From Toxoplasma gondii ME49 (Eukaryota; Apicomplexa; Conoidasida; Eucoccidiorida; Sarcocystidae), in contig NC_031470.1 in the NCBI RefSeq assembly GCF_000006565.2, positions 684,954-748,953 of the forward strand: a DNA stretch of 64,000 bases, read 5' to 3'. Below, one piece after another: positions 46,377-57,308 of the stretch. The notes under the pieces are model-generated. The model did not search any database, had not been told where the DNA came from, and saw only the letters and a program-made list of their open reading frames with translations. The translations under genes and the position numbers were made by a program. How positions within the stretch are numbered: position 1 is the first letter of the stretch; the number at the start of each line of letters is the position of its first letter.

Positions 46377-48394
46377 ATGCCGCCGTCTGCAGACGTCCTC
46401 TCTGTTCTCCTGCGAGGCACCCGCCTCAACAGGAGACACAATCCCTCTTCTTCCTCCTCTTCTTCCTCCTCTTCTTCCTCCGCTTCTTCCTCTTCTTCTT
46501 CCCCGGCTGTTTCTCGCTTCCGTGTCTCTACACCGGTGTTTCACTTGCCTTCTCGGCGAAGAGCGACTTCGGAGAAGGCTGCTTCGGAGTCCTCTGTGGA
46601 GCCTGTGGACTTCTTCGCGGCGTACGACGACTCGCCGTCTCGAGCGTCCTCTCGCGAGACCGGCGAGCGCCGCAGGTCGGACGAGGCGCCTGGCTTGCGA
46701 GCGCAGGCCGGCGGCGCGCTCGATGGCGCGGCGAGCGACGTGGACTCGGCTTCTTCCGCGAAGAGACGCGGCGCATGCGACCGTTCGCAGACGACAGCAG
46801 CCGCTTCCCTGCGGCGGAGGAACCGCATCTACGTGAAGGCCGGCGCGGACGTCCTCGTTCCTCCCCCGTTCTCGTCCTTCTCGGATTCGCTCTCGTCTTT
46901 CCCCGCTGAGGAGAAGAAGCAGAGCGCGCGCGAGAGAGTGCGAAGAGGGAGACGAGGAGACAAAGCGGAGAACGACGGGAGAGACGCGGCGACGGAGCGA
47001 GGTGCCGAGGAAGAGGAGGAGAGAGACGAGCCTGTCGGAGGCAAGGGCGTCCGACGTGGACTGCCTACCTGGCTACTGCAGCGACTGAAGACGCGAGGCA
47101 TTGAGCAGCCAACGCCGATTCAGATGCAGGTGTGGAGCTCGCAGAAGAAGAAGCGCGGAACGCGGAGGCAGGCGCGGAGGCGAGAGAGGAGGAAAAGCGA
47201 GAAGCAAGAGGGAGGGAGTGCGAAGGAGCGAGACGGCTGAAAGAGGAGGACAAAGAAAGGAAAAAGAAGAAGGGGAAAAAGAAGAAGAGGAGAAGAATCG
47301 GAGGAAGGGCGCGCGAAAGAGCAGCCGAGGGGGGAGAGGCGGATGAGGAAACGGCGGGAGAAGGAAGCGATGAACAGAGAGAGGAAGGAGAGAGGAGAAA
47401 TAGTGCGAGAACGGAGAGAAAAAGAAGAGGAAGGAAAAGAAGAGACCCGCATGCGAAACAGAACGTTTGAACGGTGGCGGAAGACGAGTTGAAGAGGCAG
47501 AGAGAGAATGCGTGCATGCAAGGAGACACCTCAGAACGGTGGAGGTCGTTCTTCTTCTTCTTCTCCGTCTCTCCTTTTGCTCGAGAAAGGGGAAGAAGGC
47601 ATCAGACTGTGAAGTGGAGAGGACGACGAGTTCCTTCTCACAAGAGAAATGTGGAGGCGGGGAAAGGTCTGAACATGAATGAAGCAATGGAGGCTGAGAA
47701 CGCGGCTTCGAGCCTCGGAAAAAAGAGAGAGAACGGAAGGCTTTCCAAGTCTGCCACAGTTCACGTGGAGGGAGGATCTTGCTGGGTACTGGTGTTCGTG
47801 ACATCAGACGCACGAGAAAAAAAAAGACTTGATTGTCTTCTTCTTCTCTTTCTCTGTGGTGCCTCTTTCAACGCGCGCTTCTCTGTCCGCGCAGGTCGCC
47901 TCCTCCGCCTCGCGGGATAAATCTGCTTTTTCCTCTTTTTTTTCCTCTTTTTTCCTCTTTTCTCAGGCCATTCCGCTGCTGCTCGGAGGCCAGCACCTCC
48001 TCGCCACGGCTCCGACCGGTTCGGGGAAAACCTTCGCGTTTCTCCTTCCTCTCCTCGCTCTGCTGAAAGTAGGTTGACCTTTGCTCGCGGGTGGTTGCAG
48101 TCGAAAGAGCTGTGGACTTCCTCCTTCCGCTTTCATAGAAAAATGCGTCGCCTTCGGGCCACCGGGGCTGCTGCGGCGAGATCGAGAGAAAACGAGAAGA
48201 ACGCCGCTGTGAAACAAACATGGAAACTCAATCTCTCCAACACGAAACAGCCTGGCACACAAGAACCACTTCATGCTCTGTATCTACACCTATATATATA
48301 TATATATATTTATTTATTTATTTATTTTCAGGTGCATGCATGGCTCGGTGTCTATGTATGTGTTTGCGTATGCTTCTATATGTGTAGATGTGTT

Positions 48395-48441
<47 letters not shown>

Positions 48442-48442
48442 G

Positions 48443-48473
<31 letters not shown>

Positions 48474-48474
48474 G

Positions 48475-48506
<32 letters not shown>

Positions 48507-51500
48507 TAATGTATTTTCGTGTGAAGCACGAGTCAGAGTGAGACTGCGTGAAGCGTTCTCTTCGTTCTTTTGCACTGGATGTGTGTCGGCTTTTCTTCGG
48601 TTTCCTGGACAGAACTGAATTTCTCAATACGAATGGATCGCTGTCGAGTCGAGCGTGAGTTTGCGGTGTTTCCTTCCCCGTAGTGTTTGGTCTTTGCGGG
48701 TATTTGCATTGTTAGCTTTCGGGTGAGATGTTTCTGGGCCAGCCCCCCTTGCGCAGCCGAGACTCCTCGCAGCTTCGAGTGTCGTCGAAAACGGGGAGTT
48801 GGAAGTTGTGGGCGAGTTGCTTTTACTTTTTCAGAAACCAGGAAAAGAATTTGCCCGCCTGTTGGTCGTCTGCCCGTCGCGAGAATTAGCCAAGCAGACT
48901 CAGCGCGAATTCGACAGTCTCGCAGGTGAGGCAAACCTCTTGGTGGACTGCAGACATCAGTGATTTTTCAGACTCTCCGCTGGTCTTTCCTCGATTCCTT
49001 TCACTCCCTGTTCTCTCCGGCCGTCGATCTACTGTTGCTCATATTCACCTCTCCCCAGCACTGACTGCGGAGTCGCCTGCAGCCAGGGGATGCACCTCGC
49101 GTCGACCTCGATGTGGATCTCCGCAGTCGTTTTCGCTGCGGAGCCTCGCCATTTCCTGGGGCGCGCCAACGGCCTCTTCAACGGCTATATCGAGCTGTGC
49201 CTAGACACGCATGTTGCGTTTCGACCTCGCTGTCTGACTTTGCCCGCTGGCTCTGGTCCTTCAGAAAGACCGGCGACAGTGTGTAGAAGGTAGCTTGGAC
49301 GACCGAGAGGCAGTGAACGAGGGATGTGCCTGCATACCTGGCGAGAAGCAAGGTGGGTGACAAAGTCTTCTCCTGTCCCTCGTATCCCTTTTATCAACTC
49401 CCTGACGCCCCCGGATCGCGTTCTCGATCGTCTGCGTCGTCTGTTCATCTCCGCTTTCTCGAGGTGTAAGTACGCCTCGACGCTCTGCTTCATGCACCTC
49501 TTGTGAAGCTGAATGCAAGCGCGGAACATGCTCAGAAATGTCCTTCTTTTTCCTCCCGTGCAGGGGCTCGAGGGTTCCGCTGTCGGCTTTTAGACGAGCA
49601 AAAGCAGAGCGTCGACCAGGCAGCTTCTCAAGCGAAACGCGTGGACGCCGTTGTCACGACTCCTCTTCGTCTTGTGCAATTCCTCCGAGACGGCCGAGTG
49701 AGTCTTTGCAAAGGCATGAAAAACATTTTCGACTTTTCAGGCGGTTTCTTGTCCTATCGCTGGCGCAGAGGCCGGCTTAAACCCCCCTCGAGAATAACGG
49801 AACAGTCTCTCTCATCCCAGCTTCCTTCCCTCGATTTTTGTGTTCCTCGTACCCTTCGTTCGCCATGTTTTCCTCCTCTTTCGCCACATCTACAAGAATC
49901 GTCGGCTTTCTCCTCTTGGCTTCCTAAAGCTCTTCTGCCTTCTGAGTTCTTGCGTCACCACTTTCTCCGTGTCTTTTTCTCTTCCTCAAAGAACGCCTAG
50001 CTCATTATAGATATACTGCCTGTATGCATGTAGATAGGTCGGTAGAGATGGAGGCGATGCCGAAAGGTGGTGTCGCCAGGAGGGCCTGTTTGGAGTAGAC
50101 TGCGTTTCTGCTGCATTTTGTTCTGCGTATTTCTTTGCGCGTTTTCGCAGGTTTCCCTCGCTCAGTGTCGCCACATAGTTCTCGATGAAGCCGACAAGTT
50201 GCTCGACCTCGGGCAAGTCTGTTTTTTCGACTTCCATTCAAAACACTCCCCCTGGCGTCAGAGGACTGCATCTCCGTGCCTGTGGATTGTCTGAGAGATC
50301 TGCTAGACAGGCTTCACGAAAATGCACAGCCTCACGGAATCGTGTCTCGTTTCCAGAAGGAAGCGCTGCGTTTCTTGGTGAAGGCGAGGCTCAAAAAGTT
50401 CTCCAGTCAGCGATTCCTGTGAATTAAGCAGACGCTTCTATCTCAATGCATTGGACGCTCCTCTACGGAGTGTTCACCTCGTTTCCCTTTCGAGGAAGGA
50501 GAAACGCTTCGTCAACTGTATTCTGGAAATAAGATCGGTTCTGTGATGCTCACTTCCCCACTCTTCCCAATGCACTCTCTCTGACCCTCTGTACGGGTAT
50601 GCATATATATATATATATATATAGATAGATAGATAGATAGATGTACATATATAGATAGATAGTTCTATGGATAGATATAGAGATAGATATAAAGATATAA
50701 ATATACATATATAAGCGTTGATTGAGAGGTATACGTAGAGAAGGAGAGATACAGATAGATCGATATGGATAGATATAGATCGGAATAGTTGATTGGATAG
50801 AGAGAGCGATGGCGCTGCAGGTGGTGTTACTGAATGTTGCCACACATGCCAAAGAAGGATTACACATCAGTTGGTGTTTATAGTAGAACTGGAAGCTTTC
50901 CATATCCCGATCTTCCCTGCCTAACAAACTAAATGTATAAAAACACAAACACAGATATGTGTGTCCGTTTGCACCGTGCATTTCTGTATGCTGGCGTTGA
51001 TTGTGCCTCCTGATGAATCGATTTCCACTCTCTCAATTCTGTCTGTCTTCAGCTTCGCGCCTCAGCTGGATGAGATCCTCGCAGGATGCACCTTTCCGAG
51101 CCTGCAGGTGTCTCTTTTCTCCGCTACTCTCCCGCCGGACGTCCTTCGCCTCGCGGACTCTCTTCTTCACAACCCCGTTCACATTTCAATTGGTAATTGT
51201 TTTTCACTGCATGCGTTTGTTTCCATGCTTGTATTTTTTCTGGTAACCGAGAGACGGATGGAGGTGTTCTTTCATTTTGTGGTGGCCGGCGGAGTCGTGA
51301 TTGAACTCGAAATAGTAGAGCGTCTTTGCCATTCGGGATGACAGGTGACGCGGACCTCAGCTCGCGAGAGATACCGCGGCCGTGCGGTATCGTCTAGCAC
51401 AGATGTCGTCACGAGGTTTTCTACCACTAGGTGATCATCCGTGTACGTGGCTAGGCGGCAGTGTTTGCGCCTCTTTCTTCTCCTCGTAGACATTTGTCTG

Positions 51501-54045
51501 AAGACATTTCGAGATCTCGATATCATCTGTGTTTTTTCTTTCTTTCCCTTGTGAGTCATTCATTCGAGTACATTTCTGTTTTTCTGCAGGTTCCCCAAAT
51601 GCGGCGGCGACTTCGATTGAACAAGAGTTGCTCTTTTGTACCAACGAGGAGGGCAAACTTCTCGCGCTCCGAACTCTCCACCTGACGGGCAAGTTCGTGC
51701 CTCCCGTCCTGATTTTTGTGCAGGTAAATCTCAAGGAAAATTCTGAAAGAGCACTTCATCCGCGCTTTTGTTTGTTTACCACTACACGTTCAATTCTCGC
51801 ATTTTTACCAGGCGTGTTGTGGTGGCTGACGCGGAAGTCTCTGTCGTCTCGCGAGAGCGTAGACTCTTCTCGTCGACGTAGTAGATTCCCACCTGTGCTT
51901 CCGTCGCGCGTTCACTCAAAACAACAGAGTTTTTCCAAATCTTGTCTCTTCACCTGCTGGGAGCGAGAAGCCTTTCGCTGGGGGTGGCAGGGGTCCTGCA
52001 AGCGCGGTACGGTGAACGCGTTTCGCAAGACAGCCTAGGAAAGCCATGATCAAAGGCAGTCGAAGCACACGAGGTCGGCTGTAGCAAGTGGAACGAGATA
52101 GTACACCAGTGCGGCGATCGATGCATTCCTGTGGGCGGACTGGCTGTGGCAAACGAGACTACAAGAGCTGCGGAGGTCGCCGAAGTTGCGGTTAGGATGC
52201 TCGCCTCCTGCCTGCTCTTTTGTGGGTGGTTGTGCAGAGCAAGGAGCGCGCGAAGCAACTGTACTGCGAGTTGGTGTACGACGGCATCTTTGTCGAGTGC
52301 ATTCACGCCGACAAAACGAAAAAGCAGCGAGATGACACGGTCGAGGCGTTTCGCCGCGGGCAGGTGAGTGTCGTCTAGAAAGGAAAACAGTGCGTGTGTC
52401 GCTGCCTGCAGTTAGTCACAGCACAGAGTGTACAGAGACTGTTTGGGATTGAGTTTCCTGTACCTGGTCAAGTTGCAGCCAAGGAGACAGGGGACCGTAT
52501 CGCTTCGTTTCTATGCGTGAATGTCCTGTTCGTGCTGTTCCTCTTGAAGCAAAAGGAAGCAATTGTAAGGAACGCAGCCGTCGGGTGACGGCCTTCGGTG
52601 CCGGGAGTGGAAGCAGAAAACGCACACCAAAGCGGAGCTTCGTATTTCGGAAAGTCAGGATCAGTGTCGGTTTTCTGTCCCCTTGTCTGTCTGCAGATCT
52701 GGGTGCTGATTTGTACAGACGTCATGGCCAGAGGTGTGGATTTCAAGAACGTGGAGCTCGTGATCAACTATGACTTTCCTCAGTCTGCCGCGGTGTACAT
52801 ACACCGCATCGGACGCACAGGCCGAGCAGGCAGACAAGGCCGGGTGAGCATTCTCGTGTCTGTTTTCCGCGTTTCGCTCCTCGTGTGAAAGTCTTTTCTT
52901 TGGAAGACCCATCTCCAGAGAACCTTTCACCGCTCCAGGAATTCAAGTGTCTCTTCGCGTCTTCGTTGCGTGCACTCATCGAGTGCCTTCAATCGTCTCT
53001 GCCTCCGTGACTCTAAACGCTCAGTAGTCGAGGGGTACATGTCCATTTCTTGCAGGAGTAGGTCTGCGCCCATCAGCTTCGCTTATCGCTCCGTTTTCTC
53101 GAGGCGCAGGATTGATTCTTCTTCCTTCACAGAAGAGCGCGACGCGTGTGTCTTCTCGCAGGCGTGAACCGACCTCCACGCCCATGAAACCATTTGGTTC
53201 TGTGTGTTTCCAGGCAATCACCTTTTACACGACGGCCGATATTCCGAATTTGCGGAGTGTGGTGGGCGTGATGCAACAGACGTCGACTTGCGAGGTCCCG
53301 GAGTGGCTGCAAAAGGTGACAAAGATGACAGCGAAGCAGAAACGCGATCTGCAGAGACGCGCGCCAGAGCGAAAGCCGATTCTCACCACCCCCGCGTAAG
53401 TCAGCTGTCCACGCCGAAAAGGAAAAAAGGTGAAAAGGCGCTGCCCCTGAGGTCTCCAGTTGTCCACGAGACTCCGAACGAGTAAGACACAGAAAATTAA
53501 CAGATACAGTCAACCAGGCACCAAACGTTCTGTTCTTGTGCCGTCGATCCTTTATTTCCTTCTACTCTCTAGTGTCTCTTATTGCACACATGCACGTCCG
53601 AAATACACACTGATGTAAGTCAGTAAATGCATGCATTGGTAACGGCCTGTACATATATATATTTATATACGTATATGTACATCTCGTTTTGTAGGAAAGT
53701 GCTTTGCATGAGCATCTTCAACCCCGTGCATGCATCGACTTTTGCGTGCGTGTAAATCGGAACTGAATGGTCTTTTTCAACCTCTCTCCAAGTCATAAAA
53801 GGACTTCTCTCTAACCCCACTGTACCGCTTCCGGTGCAGGTTGCTCTCACAGGTTCTTGCCTGTGAAAGGAGATTGGGCAGTCCGGGCGTGCTTTGACTG
53901 CGTGCATCTGGAATGATTTTTCTTTGGCTGCATGCGTTTCCTCCACAGCATTGATGTGCGGAAGGAGAAGCGGCGTCAGCAGGCAATCGCGACGAGCAAA
54001 GAAAAAAAGCGAAGACGTGAAGCAGCGGAGGCGGCTGCGAAGTGA
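46377..54045 (+). CDS. DDX52: DEAD-box RNA helicase, ROK1/DDX52 family, 11 exons
   Basis: ROK1/DDX52 helicases act in the nucleolus in early cleavage steps of small-subunit rRNA processing. Exons: 46377-47129, 47967-48068, 48835-48925, 49564-49697, 50151-50212, 51053-51192, 51590-51723, 52238-52363, 52697-52843, 53214-53395, 53949-54045; phases close to 655 aa. Motifs in order: Q motif ([11 protein letters not shown]), APTGSGKT (266-273), [18 protein letters not shown] (372-375), SAT (404-406), [19 protein letters not shown] motif V region, HRIGRTGR (550-557). ROK1-type features are EQELLF after [17 protein letters not shown] and a Lys/Arg-rich tail. The N-terminus ([10 protein letters not shown]) matches the family start and is followed by poly-Ser at 24-42. 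Ten introns: nine GT-AG, one (after exon 5) GC-AG. Confidence 0.93.
47130..47966 (+). other. DDX52 intron 1 with a GA-rich sense strand
   Basis: An intron of 837 bases. Its first 330 bases are almost pure purine on the sense strand, then it becomes pyrimidine-rich toward the acceptor (47930-47966). Long open frames inside are composition artefacts. Confidence 0.7.
48289..48510. repeat. Long (TA)n / TATG microsatellite in DDX52 intron 2
   Basis: TA runs with ATTTATTTATTT near 48309-48328 and a TATG-interrupted TA block at 48399-48508; one of the longest microsatellite blocks of the window. Confidence 0.9.
50213..51052 (+). other. GC-AG intron in DDX52
   Basis: Exon 5 ends at 50212 with ...GAC CTC GG and the intron begins GCAAGT, the typical donor of the minor GC-AG subclass of U2-type introns. 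The acceptor is TGTCTTCAG and exon 6 starts CTTCGCG. GG plus C restores a Gly codon and the family sequence [14 protein letters not shown]. No GT within several bases preserves the frame. Confidence 0.85.
50600..50800. repeat. (TA)n and (GATA)n microsatellites in DDX52 intron 5
   Basis: A TA run at 50602-50621 is followed by GATA tetranucleotides at 50622-50642 and 50651-50663, then imperfect GATA to about 50785. This is the only substantial GATA tract in the window, and it lies in the GC-AG intron. Confidence 0.85.
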
Positions 54046-55748
54046 TGGCACGCGACTCCGTTTTTCCTCCGGAACTTTTCTCATATTTCTCGTCCATTTT
54101 CCTTTTTCGGAAGCCTGTGCTGTCTCTGCGTGCATGTTTGACGTTTCGCGTTTGCCGGAAGAACACTAGGAGGGCCGCAACTGATTTCGCAGGAATTTTG
54201 TGAAGATCGGAAATCCGACGATTCTGGCCGCAGTCGATGAACGGCAGGAAGCGGAACGTGACGTCAAAGTGCGCAGTCAATGGTGGTACGAAGAGACCTC
54301 GTAAATGACGCTAACGCTTTTCAGGACGCGAGAAGTGCAGAAAAATGGGTGCATCCACTATGTTCTAGAGATGCGGGGAGATGGAGCGAGAGATATGGCG
54401 TGACAGAAGTGGGCAGAGGAAGGGATACAAGCAGCCAGAAGTAACGGTAGAAAAATATATCGCCGGAGAGACAAAGAGACACAGTCAGGGACATGCGTAT
54501 AGATGGATATGCGAAGCGATATGGAGACAGAACTAGCGAGATTAAGTGAACGCTACAAGTTGGAGATAGAGATCGAGTGGCAAATGTCTATCAGAACGGA
54601 TTCCTTGGTATGGAGGTAAGCATGCGTGCAGTCACAGTGGGGGTTTCCTGGAGGAACGCGGGGATATGGGTTGCAAGCACGAACCATAGTGAAAGAGAAG
54701 CAAGCTTCTTCAAGATTCTGGATCGAAATGCAAATAACGATTTTAGGCCGAGTGGCACAGAATATGAAAACCTATCGATCGAATCGAGAACCCCCTCTCC
54801 AAGGCCTTGTGCTGCTGAACGAGAAATGGGAGCGAGCTGTGGGGTCGCTCTGTCACAGAGTGCAGCCGCCAATCTCGAAATGTGACATGTTTATACGTTT
54901 TGCGTCTAGTGCATGCACAATAAAGAGCGAAGTGAAATCCGCAGCCACGGACAAACCATTCGGGGACCAAGATGTCCAAGAAGCCATGAAAAGCCACACT
55001 TCACCAAAATTCGCCTGAGTACGAGAAACTCCCCGATGTGAACACTTCGCATCCCTGGCAGGCAGACAGCGATATCTTTCGAGAACAGACGTCAGACTGC
55101 TCCACAAAGAAATTCAACTAAAATGTAGAAACATTCTACAGAGAACGTCAACATAAATAAATCAAGCATTCTCCCCGAAAGTCCAACATACACATATCAA
55201 GCACTGCGTGCTTTCCCTGTAGTTCGCAAAGGCGAGAAAGGGTTTACGCTTGAGCGTTTCACACTTGACTCTTATACAGGTAAAGAGTCCAGAAAGAAGG
55301 CCAGGAGACGATTTCCTCAATGACGTTCAAAAGGAATTGCGAAAGAGGTAGACCCCGTAGGTTGTCCGTCATTGATTATCGCTCTTCCTTCGGTCACTTC
55401 GTTTCCATTCTTCTCCGCAGCTCTCCGTAGAACGCCCGATCTCTCTATCGTTTACGTTTTTGCGTACCAGGGGACCTCGTGTCCCTCAAAAAATATATTT
55501 TGCTGCATTTCACATTCCTCTGCAATCCGCCTGAATTGCCTCGCTTCCCGAAAGCATGCGCCTGGAGCCTCATCCACGGCCATACGTGGTGCTTCACTTC
55601 CGCTTCCTCTTACACGATCCATGATTTTTTAGTAACGCGCATCGTTCACACACTTTCTTTACGGATTTCGATCTCGTTGCTTCTGTGGGCATTTGAACGG
55701 CGTGAGGCGCCCGTCCTTCCGACAGGTACCTTCGTGGGCGACGCATCC
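54046..55748. other. Tail-to-tail intergenic region between DDX52 and the membrane-protein gene
   Basis: Presumed 3' UTRs of the convergent genes. Only short frames: 54577-54885 (+, 102 aa) and 54591-54872 (-) overlap each other and have no motif. No repeats of note. Confidence 0.4.
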
Positions 55749-57308
55749 TCACGCCAATAGCGGGGAGGTTTCTTCGTCTGTATCCGGTCTTTCAGCTTCT
55801 TCCGCTAGGGAACTGTGACCCTCGCTTTTACTCACGAGTCGTTCTATGATTCGCTCTCGAGACTGCACTGCATCTGTGTCGCCTTTTCTTCCGACCTTTC
55901 TCGGGGTCATCGCGCAGCCGAAAGTCCCTGGTGGCGCCGACGAGAGGCTTTCGTGCAGTTGGTAATACGCGGCAGCTCCCTCGAAGAACCGCGTGAAATT
56001 GTACACGTGAAGTGCAAGAGGCAGGTGAATCGATGCCGCGAGCGCCACGGCTGTGTAGGCCAGCAGGTGTGTGGCGACCCGCAGATGGGGGCTGTCTGCA
56101 GTGTAGTATGAGTCGAAGTTGATGGCGGAGAAGACAGCGAGGGCAGGGGCACAGAGACAATTGTAGACGATCAAGCGGTTGTTCACGGAGATGATCGAAC
56201 AGATGCAGTCGTTCCGCCGCCGCGGGATCCGGATTTCCGTCAACGGAACTGTGCAGAGCAGGAGGGACAGTTGGAGGGGAATGAGCGCAGAGACGCCGAC
56301 AAACGTGAGCACCCAGAAAAGACCTTTCGTGAACGAGTGGAGGTCTTCGGTCAGACGTGGCACAATAATGTGCGGAGACGAAGACGAAGCCTCGGAGAGA
56401 AATGAAGGTAATGATTCACCGACACGCGCGTCCGGCAGAGAGCCGCCGGCCGTGGGGTGCCGGACGGGGTCCTCGCGATAATGCGAGTCAGAGACGGAGG
56501 CGGTGGAACGGAGAGTAGGGGGCAGAAAATCGACGCCCGGTCGAAAGCTTGAATTTCCTGCAATCACACTCTCCACGGTCGGCTGCAGTCCTGACGTTTG
56601 CTGTGTAACGACGGTGCCAGATGAGGAATAGAGCCTCTTCTTGCCAGGGGAGTTCTGTCGAGCTTGAGCTGAGGAACGGAGGTTCCACGCATCCGATGCT
56701 ACATGTTCATTCGAAGGGGAAGAGAGCCAGCGATGTTCGTGGAAAAAACTCGAGGTGTGGTGCTGCGGGGAACTGGAGGAACCGCGTGATGGGAGTGACA
56801 GTATTTTCATTGGAACTTTTGACCGTAGTGAGGTCACCGAAGACGTGCGAAGCTCGACGCCAACTGGGGAGGACACGTTTAACGGATCTGGGGACGATAA
56901 TTCGAGGAGGGAAGTGCCTGACCACTGGAAGTCGTCATTTTGTGAGGCGTCCGTTGTCGTGTGCGTGAACCGGCCCGAGGGTGTTTCGTCAGAGGGAAAC
57001 GAGTCAGTGTTTGCAGGGTAGACATGGGGGGACTGATGCCTCACAAAAAGCATCAGTACTCCCGGGTACAAATTGACCAGCAGTGCGGCGATGCCAAAGA
57101 CTGTCACGAGGTTCGCTTGCCTCACGAGCCGCCGCTCAAAATTCTTGTCGAACGGCGGACAGCAAACTTCACTGGCGACCCAGTCACACAGAGACAAACA
57201 GAAGTTCTGACACGTGCGTCGTCGCCACGAAGTCTCGGGAGAAACCGACGTCGAAATGCTCAGGCGCGGCGACTGCCGGCCCGCGGTTGTGGTTACGGAG
57301 TTCGACAT
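55749..57308 (-). CDS. Four-pass membrane protein of unknown function, single exon, 519 aa
   Basis: I do not recognise the family. One open frame runs from ATG (MSNSVTTTAGRQSPRLS) to stop. Predicted membrane segments by eye: about 67-89 (LVTVFGIAALLVNLYPGVLM), 327-352 (TKGLFWVLTFVGVSALIPLQ), 378-398 (LIVYNCLCAPALAVFSAIN) and 412-436 (ATHLLAYTAVALAASIHLPL). Between the first and second lies a long Ser/Pro/Thr-rich loop of about 235 residues. Cys-rich sequence (CQNFCLSLCDWVASEVCC) precedes segment 1 and could be membrane-proximal or lipidated. The tail is acidic and ends DEETSPLLA, an acidic dileucine-like signal of the type used for endosomal or vacuolar sorting. The topology and sorting readings are inference. 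A multi-exon form with 5' exons upstream of 57308 is not excluded. Confidence 0.65.
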   Translation of the reverse strand: MSNSVTTTAGRQSPRLSISTSVSPETSWRRRTCQNFCLSLCDWVASEVCCPPFDKNFERRLVRQANLVTVFGIAALLVNLYPGVLMLFVRHQSPHVYPANTDSFPSDETPSGRFTHTTTDASQNDDFQWSGTSLLELSSPDPLNVSSPVGVELRTSSVTSLRSKVPMKILSLPSRGSSSSPQHHTSSFFHEHRWLSSPSNEHVASDAWNLRSSAQARQNSPGKKRLYSSSGTVVTQQTSGLQPTVESVIAGNSSFRPGVDFLPPTLRSTASVSDSHYREDPVRHPTAGGSLPDARVGESLPSFLSEASSSSPHIIVPRLTEDLHSFTKGLFWVLTFVGVSALIPLQLSLLLCTVPLTEIRIPRRRNDCICSIISVNNRLIVYNCLCAPALAVFSAINFDSYYTADSPHLRVATHLLAYTAVALAASIHLPLALHVYNFTRFFEGAAAYYQLHESLSSAPPGTFGCAMTPRKVGRKGDTDAVQSRERIIERLVSKSEGHSSLAEEAERPDTDEETSPLLA

